A stretch of DNA of 64,000 nt from Pseudomonas bubulae (GTDB lineage Bacteria; Pseudomonadota; Gammaproteobacteria; Pseudomonadales; Pseudomonadaceae), in contig NZ_CP146077.1 in assembly GCF_037023725.1 (NCBI RefSeq), forward strand, positions 4,067,001-4,131,000. The letters run 5' to 3'. Shown piece after piece: positions 25,661 through 34,817 of this stretch. Below the pieces are notes generated by a model that did not search any database, had not been told where the DNA came from, and saw only the letters and a program-made list of their open reading frames with translations. Each line of letters opens with the position of its first letter. The stretch's first letter is position 1. The position numbers and the translations under genes were made by a program.

Positions 25661-27847
25661 ATGATGCGCCGCCTGCTCTGTTGTTTGTTCCTGTGTCTTT
25701 GCCCTTTGGTGCTGTTTGCCGCCGAAGCCGCCAAACCCAAAGTCGGCCTTGTGCTGTCCGGCGGCGCGGCCCGTGGCCTGGCCCACGTTGGCGTATTAAA
25801 GGCCCTGGAAGAACAGGGCATTCATATCGATGCCATCGCGGGCACCAGCATGGGCGCAGTGATTGGCGGTCTGTATGCCTCCGGCTACAAAATCGATGAG
25901 CTGGAAAAACTCGCGCTGAGCATCGACTGGCAAGAGGCCCTGTCCGATGCGCCGGAGCGCGAAGACATACCTTTTCGGCGCAAGCAGGATGACCGCGACT
26001 TTCTGGTCAAGCAACAACTCAGTTTCCGCGACGATGGCAGCCTGGGCCTGCCATTGGGCGTGATTCAGGGCCAGAACCTGGCATTGCTGCTCGAAAGCCT
26101 GCTGGCCCACAGCAGTGATGTGCGCGACTTCGACAAACTGCCAATCCCGTTCCGCGCCGTGGCCACTGATATCGTCAATGGCGAAAAAGTGGTGTTTCGC
26201 AAAGGGCATCTGCCCCAGGTGATCCGCGCCAGCATGTCAATCCCGGCGGTATTCGCCCCGGTCGAGATCAACGGCCAGCTGTTGGTCGATGGCGGCATGG
26301 TCGACAATATCCCGGTGGATGTGGCCCGGGAGATGGGCGTGGACATGGTCATTGTGGTGGATATCGGCACCCCGTTGCGGGGGCGCAAACAACTCAACAC
26401 CGTGTTCGACATCCTCAACCAGTCGATCACCCTGATGACCCGAAGCAATTCAGAAGTGCAGCTGGCATCATTGAAGCCTGACGATATTTTGATTCAGCCC
26501 GCCCTGGCCAGCTATGGCGCCACTGATTTTGGCCGCTCACTTGACATCATCAATGCAGGCTACAGGGCCACGCAGGTGCTTGAGAAACGCCTCGCCAGCC
26601 TGCGTCAACCTACGGACGTGCAACTGGCTGAAGCCCGCACCCCCGAAGAACGCACTCCGGTGATTACCGCGATCAAGATCGAAAACGACTCGAAAATCGG
26701 CGATTCGGTAATCCGCTACTATATTCGCCAGCCCATCGGCGAGCCCCTGGACCTGGGCCGCCTGCAACGTGACATGGGCACGTTGTACGGGCTCGATTAC
26801 TTCGATCAGGTGCAATACCGCGTGGTGCACAAGGGCAAGGAGCGCACCCTGGTCATCAGCGCCAAAGGCAAGCGCAGCGGTACTGACTACCTGCGCCTGG
26901 GGCTGAACCTGTCGGACGACATGCGCGGTGACAGCGCCTTCAATATTGGTGCCAGCTACCGAGTGAACGGCATCAACCGGCTGGGTGCCGAATGGCTGAC
27001 GCGGGTGCAGATTGGCGACAAGCAAGAGCTGTACAGCGAATTTTACCAGCCCCTGGATGCCGGCTCGCGCTACTTTGTCGCCCCCTATATCCACGCCCAG
27101 TCACAAAACGTGGAAATCATCGACGAGAACGACCCTATTGCCGAGTACCGGCTAGAGCGCTATGGCTTTGGCCTTAATTTTGGCCGCCAAATCGGTAACA
27201 GCGGTGAAATTCGCCTGGGCATCGGTGAGGCATGGGGCAAGGCTGACGTACGCATCGGTGAGCGCGACATGCCGAGCCTCAGCTTCAAAGAGGGATCCTA
27301 TGATTTGAAGTACTCATTCGACTCACTGGATAACGTGTACTTCCCCCATTCAGGAGAAGACATCAGCCTGAGCCTGCGCCAGTTCGACCCGAGCCTTGGC
27401 TCGGATGAGCGCTATCGACAGTGGGAATTCAAACTGGACAAAGCCATGAGTTCAGGCCCCAACACCTGGGTATTGGGCGGGCGTTACGGACGTACCCTGG
27501 ACAAGACTGAAATTGTCACCTCGAGCTTCTTGCTCGGCGGGGCACGACAACTCTCGGGTTTCAGGGAAGATGCGATTTCGGCGCAGAATATAAGCCTGAT
27601 GCGCGCCGTTTATTATCGTCGCCTCACGCCCCGCTCGTATTTGCCGTTTGATTTTCCGTTGTATGCCGGCGCTTCTCTGGAGCGCGGACGGGCCTGGAAC
27701 AACGACAACGAGTACAACAGCGGCTATATCAATGCGGCGAGCATTTTTATCGGCTTTGACACTCCGCTGGGTCCGCTGAACTTCAGCTACGGCTTCAACG
27801 ATGATGACCAGAAAGCGCTGTATCTGAACCTGGGGCAGACGTTCTGA
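25661..27847 (+). CDS. plpD: Patatin-like phospholipase autotransporter (PlpD type, type Vd secretion)
   Basis: 728 residues. Signal peptide (RRLLCCLFLCLCPLVLFA), patatin domain with oxyanion GGAARG and Ser63 in GTSMG, Asp210 in VDGG, then a POTRA-like region (about 330-420, IENDSKIGDSVIRYYIRQP) and a C-terminal 16-strand-like barrel ending in LNLGQTF. The family secretes a lipase across the outer membrane with its own barrel. The Ser-Asp dyad is intact, so the enzyme is probably active. The closest member known is P. aeruginosa PlpD (728 aa). Confidence 0.92.
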   Translation: MMRRLLCCLFLCLCPLVLFAAEAAKPKVGLVLSGGAARGLAHVGVLKALEEQGIHIDAIAGTSMGAVIGGLYASGYKIDELEKLALSIDWQEALSDAPEREDIPFRRKQDDRDFLVKQQLSFRDDGSLGLPLGVIQGQNLALLLESLLAHSSDVRDFDKLPIPFRAVATDIVNGEKVVFRKGHLPQVIRASMSIPAVFAPVEINGQLLVDGGMVDNIPVDVAREMGVDMVIVVDIGTPLRGRKQLNTVFDILNQSITLMTRSNSEVQLASLKPDDILIQPALASYGATDFGRSLDIINAGYRATQVLEKRLASLRQPTDVQLAEARTPEERTPVITAIKIENDSKIGDSVIRYYIRQPIGEPLDLGRLQRDMGTLYGLDYFDQVQYRVVHKGKERTLVISAKGKRSGTDYLRLGLNLSDDMRGDSAFNIGASYRVNGINRLGAEWLTRVQIGDKQELYSEFYQPLDAGSRYFVAPYIHAQSQNVEIIDENDPIAEYRLERYGFGLNFGRQIGNSGEIRLGIGEAWGKADVRIGERDMPSLSFKEGSYDLKYSFDSLDNVYFPHSGEDISLSLRQFDPSLGSDERYRQWEFKLDKAMSSGPNTWVLGGRYGRTLDKTEIVTSSFLLGGARQLSGFREDAISAQNISLMRAVYYRRLTPRSYLPFDFPLYAGASLERGRAWNNDNEYNSGYINAASIFIGFDTPLGPLNFSYGFNDDDQKALYLNLGQTF

Positions 27848-27866
27848 CGGCTGAAAACAGACTACT

Positions 27867-27951
27867 GTGGGAGCGAGCCTGCTCGCGATGCTGGCAGCGT
27901 GGTCTTTTAGACAGGCCGCAGTGATGCCATCGCGAGCAGGCTCGCTCCCAC
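27867..27951. repeat. REPIN after the patatin gene
   Basis: GTGGGAGCGAGCCTGCTCGCGATG and the inverted copy CATCGCGAGCAGGCTCGCTCCCAC around a 40-base spacer. It lies between the convergent 3' ends of the patatin and MarR genes. Confidence 0.92.
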
Positions 27952-27968
27952 AACAGGGATGTGTGAGA

Positions 27969-28403
27969 TCAGTTCTTTTCGAGGTTATCCAGAATCCGCT
28001 TGTGCACACGCAGGCAAATGCGCGCTTCTTCTTCATCAATACCCACGAACAGTTCCTGACGCAACGCCGTGGCAATGGCTTCGATCTGTTCGATCAGCGG
28101 GCGGGCAGAATCACTCAAGACGATTTTTTTCGCACGGCGGTCTTCAACCACCGCGTGACGCTGCACCAGCCCCTGCGCCTCGAGGCTGTCAAGCAGACGA
28201 GCCAGTGTCGGACCTTCAACGCCAACGCTCTGGGCCAGCTCGCGCTGCGTGGGCGCCTCGTCAAAACGGGCCAGATGCAAAAGCACCAGCCAGCGTGCCT
28301 GGGACAGGCCCAGGCCAGCGAGACGACGATCCAGCTCGGCACGCCAACCACGGGACATTTGGGCCAGTTGCATACCAAAACGGTGTTGATCGGTTAACGG
28401 CAT
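27969..28403 (-). CDS. MarR family transcriptional regulator
   Basis: 144 residues with the winged-helix core LSQARWLVLLHLARFDEAPT, RELAQSVGVEGPTLARLLDSL and the wing motif VEDRRAKKIVLSDSARPLI. MarR dimers repress operons in response to small phenolic or oxidative ligands; the target here is not obvious, since the neighbours are unrelated. Its start is about 120 bases before the recQ stop, in the same direction. The 4-kb neighbourhood has no marR-type exporter beside it. Confidence 0.9.
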   Translation of the reverse strand: MPLTDQHRFGMQLAQMSRGWRAELDRRLAGLGLSQARWLVLLHLARFDEAPTQRELAQSVGVEGPTLARLLDSLEAQGLVQRHAVVEDRRAKKIVLSDSARPLIEQIEAIATALRQELFVGIDEEEARICLRVHKRILDNLEKN

Positions 28404-28522
28404 AAAAAACTCAATGTTTAGACTGAAAATAGAGTGAAACTAATTATTAGTCAGCTAAGCATGCCGTTTGCTCATAGGCAAGGCCTATAAGTCAATCAAT
28501 CGTTACATAATCCCCGTAATAG

Positions 28523-30652
28523 CTAGATTTCAAACTCCGATTGCAGGGCTGCACGCACGCAATACAGCACGCCCTCAGGTACCCGCCCCTTGAACTGCTC
28601 GGCGATGCTGGCCACGCTCGGCAGCTCGCCTTCACCATCGAGGAATGCATCCTGCACTTCCTCCATCAGCTCTTCAGGCAAGTCCAGTGCCTGCTCCAGC
28701 GACAGCTCCTGACGACCTATGGCTTCGGCCAGCATGGTGTAAACGTTCTTTTCCGAGCACTGCAATTGCCCGCTGATCTGCAGCGGAGTCATGCCGGCGC
28801 GGGCCAGGCTGATCAATTCGTGGCGGATATCGGCCACCACCTTCGGTGTTTCGCCCTGCCCGCCCAGCACTTCGAGGAATGCCTCGCCATAACGCTCCAG
28901 CTTGCGTGCACCGACACCGCTGACCCTGGCCATCTCGGACATCGAGGTGGGCTGGCTGCGCAGCATTTCGAGCAGCGTGGAGTCGGGGAAGATGACATAG
29001 GGCGGTACGCCGTGCTCCTCGGCCAGTTTGCGCCGCAGGGCACGCAGGGCTTCCCACTGTTCGCGCTCTTCGCCACGCACCAGCTGGCTGGCCGGGCTGG
29101 CAGAGCTGCTCTTGACCGAGGTTTGCGGCTTGAGCTCGCGACGCAGCTCCAGGGTCACTTCGCCACGTAGCAACGGCCGGCAGCTGTCGCTCAGGCGCAG
29201 GCCGCCGTAGCCTTCAATATCGATGTCAGCCAGACCACGGGCCACCAGCTGGCGGAACAGCGTGCGCCACTCGCCTTCGGCGCGGGCTTTGCCCACACCA
29301 AAAACAGACAGATGTTGATGGCCAAAGCTGCGGACTTTTTCGTTTTCGCGACCCAGCAACACGTCGATCAAGTGTCCGGTACCATAACGTTGGCCCGTGC
29401 GATAAATGGCTGACAGCGCCTGGCGTGCCGGTTCGGTGGCGTCCCAGGTCTGCACGCCGTCCACGCAGTTGTCGCAATGCCCGCAAGGTTGTGGCATTTC
29501 TTCATCAAAGTAAGCGAGCAGGGTCTGACGGCGGCAGCGGGTTTCTTCGCACAGCGACAGCATGGCGTCGAGTTTGTGGTGCTCCAGACGCTTGTGTCGC
29601 TCGTCGCCTTCGGAGTTTTGCAGCATCTGCTTGAGCATCACCACGTCTTGCAGGCCGTAGGCCATCCAGGCATCTGCCGGCAGACCATCACGGCCTGCGC
29701 GGCCGGTTTCCTGGTAATACGCCTCTAGCGACTTGGGCAAGTCCAGATGCGCAACGAAACGCACGTTGGACTTGTCGATGCCCATACCGAACGCAATGGT
29801 GGCTACCATGATCAGCCCTTCCTCGTTGAGGAAGCGCTTCTGGTTGGCAGCCCGGGTGTCGCTGGGCAAGCCGGCGTGATATGGCAAGGCCGGGAACCCC
29901 TGATCGCAGAGGAACTGCGCGACTTCATCGACTTTTTTACGGGACAGGCAGTAGACGATGCCCGCATCGCTGCGACGCTCCGACAAGAACGCCAGCAACT
30001 GCTTGCGCGGCTGCTCTTTGGGCACGATGCGATAGAAAATATTGGGACGGTCGAAGCTCGACAAAAAGCGTTCGGCATTCTGCAAATGCAGGCGAGTGAC
30101 GATCTCTTCGCGGGTGCGCTTGTCGGCCGTGGCCGTCAGGGCAATTCGCGGCACAGTGGGAAACACTTCAGCCAGTTGGCCCAGCTGCAGGTATTCAGGG
30201 CGGAAGTCGTGGCCCCATTGCGATACGCAGTGAGCTTCGTCGATGGCAAACAAGGCGATGTCCAGGCTCTGCAAAAACGCCATCATGCGCGGCTGCACCA
30301 GACGCTCCGGCGCAAGATAGAGCATCTTGACTTCGCCGCGCTTGATACGGTTGGCCAGCTCGCGCTGCTGCTCGGCACTCAGGGTCGAATTCAAGGACGC
30401 CGCGGCCACCCCGAGTTCTTCAAGGGTCGCGACCTGGTCGTCCATCAAGGCAATCAGCGGCGATACCACCACGGCCAGGCCATCGCGCAGCAAGGCCGGC
30501 ACCTGGAAGCACAAGGACTTGCCGCCGCCGGTGGGCATCAGCACCAGGGCGTCGCCACCATTGGCCACGCGCTCAATAATGTCACCCTGGCGGCCACGGA
30601 AACTGTCGTAGCCGAAGATGTCTTTGAGTACGCGTTGAGCCTGTTCGAGCAT
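28523..30652 (-). CDS. recQ: RecQ, ATP-dependent DNA helicase
   Basis: 709 residues from the ATG at 30650-30652. SF2 helicase motifs: TGGGKS (41-46), DEAH in [23 protein letters not shown], and [13 protein letters not shown]; then a zinc-binding RQC region ([24 protein letters not shown]), a winged helix, an HRDC domain ([23 protein letters not shown]) and a final helical HTH_40-like region from about 600. RecQ unwinds DNA 3'-5' in recombination and fork repair. The extra C-terminal domain makes it longer than E. coli RecQ (609 aa). The 268-base gap upstream contains a hairpin but no further gene. Confidence 0.96.
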   Translation of the reverse strand: MLEQAQRVLKDIFGYDSFRGRQGDIIERVANGGDALVLMPTGGGKSLCFQVPALLRDGLAVVVSPLIALMDDQVATLEELGVAAASLNSTLSAEQQRELANRIKRGEVKMLYLAPERLVQPRMMAFLQSLDIALFAIDEAHCVSQWGHDFRPEYLQLGQLAEVFPTVPRIALTATADKRTREEIVTRLHLQNAERFLSSFDRPNIFYRIVPKEQPRKQLLAFLSERRSDAGIVYCLSRKKVDEVAQFLCDQGFPALPYHAGLPSDTRAANQKRFLNEEGLIMVATIAFGMGIDKSNVRFVAHLDLPKSLEAYYQETGRAGRDGLPADAWMAYGLQDVVMLKQMLQNSEGDERHKRLEHHKLDAMLSLCEETRCRRQTLLAYFDEEMPQPCGHCDNCVDGVQTWDATEPARQALSAIYRTGQRYGTGHLIDVLLGRENEKVRSFGHQHLSVFGVGKARAEGEWRTLFRQLVARGLADIDIEGYGGLRLSDSCRPLLRGEVTLELRRELKPQTSVKSSSASPASQLVRGEEREQWEALRALRRKLAEEHGVPPYVIFPDSTLLEMLRSQPTSMSEMARVSGVGARKLERYGEAFLEVLGGQGETPKVVADIRHELISLARAGMTPLQISGQLQCSEKNVYTMLAEAIGRQELSLEQALDLPEELMEEVQDAFLDGEGELPSVASIAEQFKGRVPEGVLYCVRAALQSEFEI

Positions 30653-30921
30653 AGAAACTCCAGAAATCGCCGAAACACCCCTGCGCCAGCACGATCCGCC
30701 ACGCCCGCAAGCCTCTAAAAGGCTCGGACCCAGGCCACCGGTACGCGACATTTAACGCAGGGCATCACAAAACGCGGCAGTATACCCGAGCACTCCCCCG
30801 CTGCGGGGGGTGTAATTGCAACACCGATAACCGGGAACTGATGGCAAATGTGCCCTGCGACTGGCTTGGAAGCTCAAGAAAGCCTAGAATTCACTATCGT
30901 TTATTTACTAGGTAACACTTA

Positions 30922-31509
30922 ATGTCCTTCGCTGAGCAACTAACCCGCCTGCAAGCCTTCCTCGACGCCGACGAGCTGCATGACGAGGCGCTGGACTACG
31001 TGGCCACCCACGGCTATCTGACTGCCCTGTCCATCTGTTCCGAGGAAGTGCCAGAGCGCGAATGGATCGACGCGATCTTCTCCGAAGCCCCGCACTACAA
31101 GGACGACGCCCAGCGCACCGAAATCGAAGGCACGCTGATCCAGCTCAAGGCTCACATCGCCCGTCAACTGGCGTCCGATGAAGAGTTCGAACTGCCATGC
31201 GACCTGGATCTGGGCGACGAGCCGGATGATTCCGACCTGCGCGGCTGGTGTGTAGGCTTTATGGAAGGCGTATTCATGCGCGAAGCCGCCTGGTTCGAAA
31301 CCGCCGAAGAAGAAGTCAGCGAAATGCTGCTGCCAATCATGGTGGGCTCGGGCCTGTTCGATGATCAGCCAGAATTCGAAGACATCGCCAAAGATGCCAA
31401 CCTGATGGACGACATGATCGTTCAGATTCCGGAAGCGCTGACCGCCCTGTACCTGCTGTGCCAGGCGCCAGACGAAAAGCCGGCGATCCTCAAACCGCGC
31501 CACCACTGA
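30922..31509 (+). CDS. YecA/YgfB family (UPF0149) protein
   Basis: 195 residues. Opens MSFAEQLTRLQAFLDADELH and holds the WCVGFMEGVFMREAAWF and LPIMVGSGLFDD blocks of the family. It is acidic, helical and without membrane segments. Members are small cytoplasmic proteins of unclear role; some carry a C-terminal SEC-C zinc motif, which is absent here. It begins 270 bases from recQ (divergent) and is followed by the DUF454 gene after seven bases. Confidence 0.85.
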   Translation: MSFAEQLTRLQAFLDADELHDEALDYVATHGYLTALSICSEEVPEREWIDAIFSEAPHYKDDAQRTEIEGTLIQLKAHIARQLASDEEFELPCDLDLGDEPDDSDLRGWCVGFMEGVFMREAAWFETAEEEVSEMLLPIMVGSGLFDDQPEFEDIAKDANLMDDMIVQIPEALTALYLLCQAPDEKPAILKPRHH

Positions 31510-31516
31510 TCCTTTA

Positions 31517-31915
31517 GTGGTTCAGCCCCCACTCGGCAACCGCCCGCGGTTGCTGCGCTACGCTTTGTTTGCCATCGGCTGGCTGAGCGTAGCCCTGGGG
31601 GTGATCGGCATATTTCTGCCGGTACTGCCTACAACCCCCTTTCTGCTATTGGCTGCCGCATGCTTTGCGCGCAGTTCGCCGCGTTTTTATCAATGGCTGG
31701 TCGAGCACCCACGGCTCGGGCCATGGATCCGCGACTACCTGGACGGTAATGGCATCCCGCTCAAGGGCAAGGTCTACGCCATAGGCCTGATGTGGCTGAG
31801 CATTGGCCTGTCCTGCTACCTGGTACCCTTGCCATGGGCCCGGGGCTTTATGCTGACCAGTGCCGTGCTGGTGAGCATCTACATCCTGCGACAAAAAACC
31901 CTCGAAAAACCCTGA
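31517..31915 (+). CDS. YbaN family (DUF454) membrane protein
   Basis: 132 residues from a GTG start. About four membrane segments with the DUF454 motif GVIGIFLPVLPTTPFLLLAAACFARSS, followed by a short loop and RDYLDGNGIPLKGKVYAIGLMWLS. It lies seven bases after the yecA-like stop and is probably in one operon with it. Function is unknown. Confidence 0.9.
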   Translation: MVQPPLGNRPRLLRYALFAIGWLSVALGVIGIFLPVLPTTPFLLLAAACFARSSPRFYQWLVEHPRLGPWIRDYLDGNGIPLKGKVYAIGLMWLSIGLSCYLVPLPWARGFMLTSAVLVSIYILRQKTLEKP

Positions 31916-31921
31916 AACCCT

Positions 31922-32006
31922 GTGGGAGCGGGCTTGCTCGCGATCGCCCCAACTCGGTTTCCCTGACATACCCCGCCGCCTGCATCGCGAGCAAGCCCGC
32001 GCCCAC
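31922..32006. repeat. REPIN between the DUF454 and tapT genes
   Basis: GTGGGAGCGGGCTTGCTCGCGATC and inverted GCATCGCGAGCAAGCCCGCGCCCAC, with one change in the right arm (GCGCC for GCTCC). It lies between convergent genes. Confidence 0.9.
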
Positions 32007-32009
32007 AGA

Positions 32010-32615
32010 TTACGACTTGTGCCCGTGATTTTTCAGATAGGTATCGGCGCCCATCGCTTCGATCTGGCCTTCAATCAGCGCCTCGAACGAGCGCAGCAAC
32101 GGCGTGAACGAGGTGGCCGGCTCCAGAATTTCCAGCGCCTGCACAATCGCTTCCAAAGTAGACAGGGCACCCGGCCCCGGCGCCTTGCGCAACCGGTAAC
32201 GTGACACAGCGCCCTCGGGCAACGTCACCCGCGGCAATTGCGCCAGCAGCGGATTAAGGTGCAGCAACTTGCGCGCTTTGCGCCAGGTGCCATCGGGTAC
32301 CACCAACAGCAACGGCAGGTCTTGCTCGCCGACAACATCGGCCACGATCAGTTGCGCATCGTCACCGGGGAACAATAACCGCGCCCGATACCCCGGCGGG
32401 TTGAGCAAGGTTGCCAAATCTTCGAACACCTCGCCAACCACCAATTGTGCGTTGGTCAGCCCCAAGGCTGCCAGTCGGGCGGTGTTCAGTGCGTGATTGA
32501 CCTCACTGGGGTGCTGCAACAGCAACACGCGGGTACGGCTTGCCAGTTGTGGAATAAGTTCGCACAGGCAGTGGGACTGCGGGCGCATACAGCGCGGGCA
32601 TTGGGCTCGGGACAT
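32010..32615 (-). CDS. tapT: TapT, DTW-domain tRNA-uridine aminocarboxypropyltransferase
   Basis: 201 residues. Cys motifs CPRCMRPQSHCLC bind zinc; the DTW signature is seen as PDGTWRKARKLLHLNP, with the LPEGAVSRYRLRKAP substrate loop. This enzyme adds acp to uridine 47 in tRNA variable loops using S-adenosylmethionine (YfiP in E. coli). The ATG at 32613-32615 is preferred; a TTG at 32634-32636 would give a seven-residue extension that overlaps the gbuR stop. It lies 17 bases downstream of gbuR. Confidence 0.87.
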   Translation of the reverse strand: MSRAQCPRCMRPQSHCLCELIPQLASRTRVLLLQHPSEVNHALNTARLAALGLTNAQLVVGEVFEDLATLLNPPGYRARLLFPGDDAQLIVADVVGEQDLPLLLVVPDGTWRKARKLLHLNPLLAQLPRVTLPEGAVSRYRLRKAPGPGALSTLEAIVQALEILEPATSFTPLLRSFEALIEGQIEAMGADTYLKNHGHKS

Positions 32616-32632
32616 AGAGTAAACGGGCTCGT

Positions 32633-33526
32633 TCAAGGTTTATGAAGCTGGGCTTTGAGCAGGTCGCGAAACGTCTGGATCAAGGGTTCGCGGCTGCGAC
32701 CACGGCGCACGATCATCGAGAACGGCGCCTGATAGCCAAAGGTCGCGGGGAGCAGCACGCGCAGGTCACCCTTCTCCACCCAGGGCTCGGCATAGTGTTC
32801 GGGCAGGTAACCGATGTAGGCGCCCGAGAGCACCAGAATCAGCTGTGCCTCCATGCTGTCCACCGTCGCCGCGCTGTGCTTGAAGCCGTGGCGCGCCAGT
32901 TCAGCCTGGCTCCAGTAGCCGCGCCCGACCATCCGCTGCTGGGTAATCACCGGCCCGGGGATACGCCGTTCACTAAATAGAGGGTGTCGCGTGCTGCAGT
33001 ACAGCCAGTGCTGCTCGCGGTACAACGGCTGGTAGACCAGCCCGCTCATGCGCGTGGAAAACGCTCCGATGGCCAGGTCCAGGCGATTGTCCTGAACCCC
33101 GAGCTGCAATTCATACGGGCTCATCACCGATAAATGCAGGTGCACCGCTGGATGCTCCTGGCTGTAGGCACCAATGGCCTCGGCAAAGGGCAAGGCCTTG
33201 TCGTTGACCGTCGAGTCGATCACACCCAGGTTCAGGGTACCGCGCAACTCACCCTTGAGCGCTGCCGCGTATTGCTCGAAACCTTCCAGTTCGCCCAGCA
33301 GGCGCAGGGTTTCCTGATGGAACAACTCGCCCTTGCTGGTCAGGCTGAACCCGCCACGACCGCGATGGCACAGCACCAGCCCCAGATTGGTTTCAAGCTG
33401 GCTCATATAAGTGCTGATGGCAGACGTCGAGAGGTTGAGCGCCTGCTGGGCATTGGCGAACCCCTGGTGCCTGACCACGCTGGCAAAAATTCGCAATAGT
33501 TTCAGATCGGGTAAAGCGTTGGCCAT
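32633..33526 (-). CDS. gbuR: GbuR, LysR-type regulator of guanidinobutyrate catabolism
   Basis: 297 residues. N-terminal winged HTH (LKLLRIFASVVRHQGFANAQ and the STSAISTYMSQLETNLGLVLC recognition helix) and a substrate-binding effector domain. The ATG at 33524-33526 gives MANALPDLKLLRIF. It is divergent from gbuA, with a REPIN in between, as gbuR is in P. aeruginosa beside PA1421 (gbuA). Identity is inferred from that gene pair. Confidence 0.82.
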   Translation of the reverse strand: MANALPDLKLLRIFASVVRHQGFANAQQALNLSTSAISTYMSQLETNLGLVLCHRGRGGFSLTSKGELFHQETLRLLGELEGFEQYAAALKGELRGTLNLGVIDSTVNDKALPFAEAIGAYSQEHPAVHLHLSVMSPYELQLGVQDNRLDLAIGAFSTRMSGLVYQPLYREQHWLYCSTRHPLFSERRIPGPVITQQRMVGRGYWSQAELARHGFKHSAATVDSMEAQLILVLSGAYIGYLPEHYAEPWVEKGDLRVLLPATFGYQAPFSMIVRRGRSREPLIQTFRDLLKAQLHKP

Positions 33527-33545
33527 CAGTAACTCACTTTCCACC

Positions 33546-33629
33546 GTGGGAGCGGGCTTGCCCGCGATACAGGCGCCCGGGTTTCAGCCTGCTCTGTGGT
33601 GATGCATTCGCGAGCAAGCCCGCCCCCAC
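33546..33629. repeat. REPIN in the gbuR-gbuA intergenic region
   Basis: GTGGGAGCGGGCTTGCCCGCGAT and an inverted arm with small changes (CGCGAGCAAGCCCGCCCCCAC). Located inside a divergent promoter region. Confidence 0.9.
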
Positions 33630-33770
33630 AGGCAATGATGAATGATCAAAGTCTACCGCTATCAGTTTAGAAAAACCTGAACTAAGTATTTGTTCGCAGC
33701 GATTCTTCCCGCCTCGTACCTTTCGCAGAATCGAGCGCCATAACTCCTACAAAACGACGAGGCCTTACCC

Positions 33771-34721
33771 GTGGACAAAATTCTTCATCAACCACTGGGC
33801 GGTAATGAAATGCCGCGCTTCGCCGGCATCGCCACCATGATGCGCCTGCCCCACCTGCAATCGGCCGCCGGCCTTGACGCTGCTTTTGTCGGTGTGCCCC
33901 TGGATATCGGCACTTCGCTGCGCGCCGGCACCCGCTTCGGCCCCCGCGAAATCCGCGCCGAATCGGTAATGATCCGCCCGTACAACATGGCCACCGGCGC
34001 CGCCCCCTTTGATTCATTGTCGGTTGCCGATATCGGCGATGTGGCGATCAACACCTTCAACCTGCTGGACGCCGTGCGCATCATCGAAGAGGCCTACGAC
34101 GAAATCCTTGAACACGATGTCATCCCCATGACCCTGGGCGGTGATCACACCATCACCCTGCCCATCCTGCGGGCCATCCATAAAAAGCACGGCAAGGTTG
34201 GCCTGGTGCATATCGATGCCCATGCCGATGTAAACGATCACATGTTTGGCGAGAAAATCGCCCACGGCACCACCTTCCGCCGCGCCGTGGAAGAAGGTCT
34301 GCTGGACTGTGACCGCGTGGTGCAGATCGGCCTGCGTGCCCAGGGCTATACCGCTGAGGACTTCAACTGGAGCCGCAAACAAGGCTTCCGCGTAGTGCAG
34401 GCCGAAGAGTGCTGGCATAAATCCCTGACGCCATTGATGGCCGAAGTGCGCGAGAAAGTCGGTAACGGCCCGGTGTACCTGAGCTTTGATATCGACGGCA
34501 TCGACCCGGCCTGGGCGCCGGGCACCGGCACCCCGGAAATCGGCGGCCTGACCACCATCCAGGCAATGGAGGTGATCCGCGGTTGCCAGGGCCTCGACCT
34601 GGTCGGCTGCGATCTGGTAGAAGTCTCGCCGCCGTACGACACCACCGGCAACACTTCATTACTGGGCGCCAACCTGCTCTACGAAATGCTCTGCGTGCTG
34701 CCCGGCGTAGTACATCGATAA
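33771..34721 (+). CDS. gbuA: GbuA, guanidinobutyrase (ureohydrolase family)
   Basis: 316 residues from a GTG start. Ureohydrolase manganese motifs: GGDHTITLP, DAHADVNDHM and SFDIDGIDPAWAPGTGTPE. The N-terminal leader (M(V)DKILHQPLGGNEMPRFAGI) and the FGPREIRAESVMIRPYNMATG block are those of the guanidinobutyrase/guanidinopropionase subgroup rather than agmatinase SpeB. It hydrolyses 4-guanidinobutyrate to GABA and urea. The divergent LysR gene and following symporter fit the P. aeruginosa gbu locus; guanidinopropionase remains possible. Confidence 0.85.
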   Translation: MDKILHQPLGGNEMPRFAGIATMMRLPHLQSAAGLDAAFVGVPLDIGTSLRAGTRFGPREIRAESVMIRPYNMATGAAPFDSLSVADIGDVAINTFNLLDAVRIIEEAYDEILEHDVIPMTLGGDHTITLPILRAIHKKHGKVGLVHIDAHADVNDHMFGEKIAHGTTFRRAVEEGLLDCDRVVQIGLRAQGYTAEDFNWSRKQGFRVVQAEECWHKSLTPLMAEVREKVGNGPVYLSFDIDGIDPAWAPGTGTPEIGGLTTIQAMEVIRGCQGLDLVGCDLVEVSPPYDTTGNTSLLGANLLYEMLCVLPGVVHR

Positions 34722-34817
34722 GGACATCTCTGCGGTGCCAGCAAGCCTTGCGCTTATGGCACCAAGCCACCGTGCTTTAGCTGCATCCATAAAAAAAATA
34801 ATCGGAGATTCGCCATC

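Noticed and set aside
30653..30751. 33-residue N-terminal extension of RecQ
   Set aside because: The extension (Gly/Ser/Cys-rich) is absent from RecQ proteins; the ATG at 30650-30652 fits the domain start.
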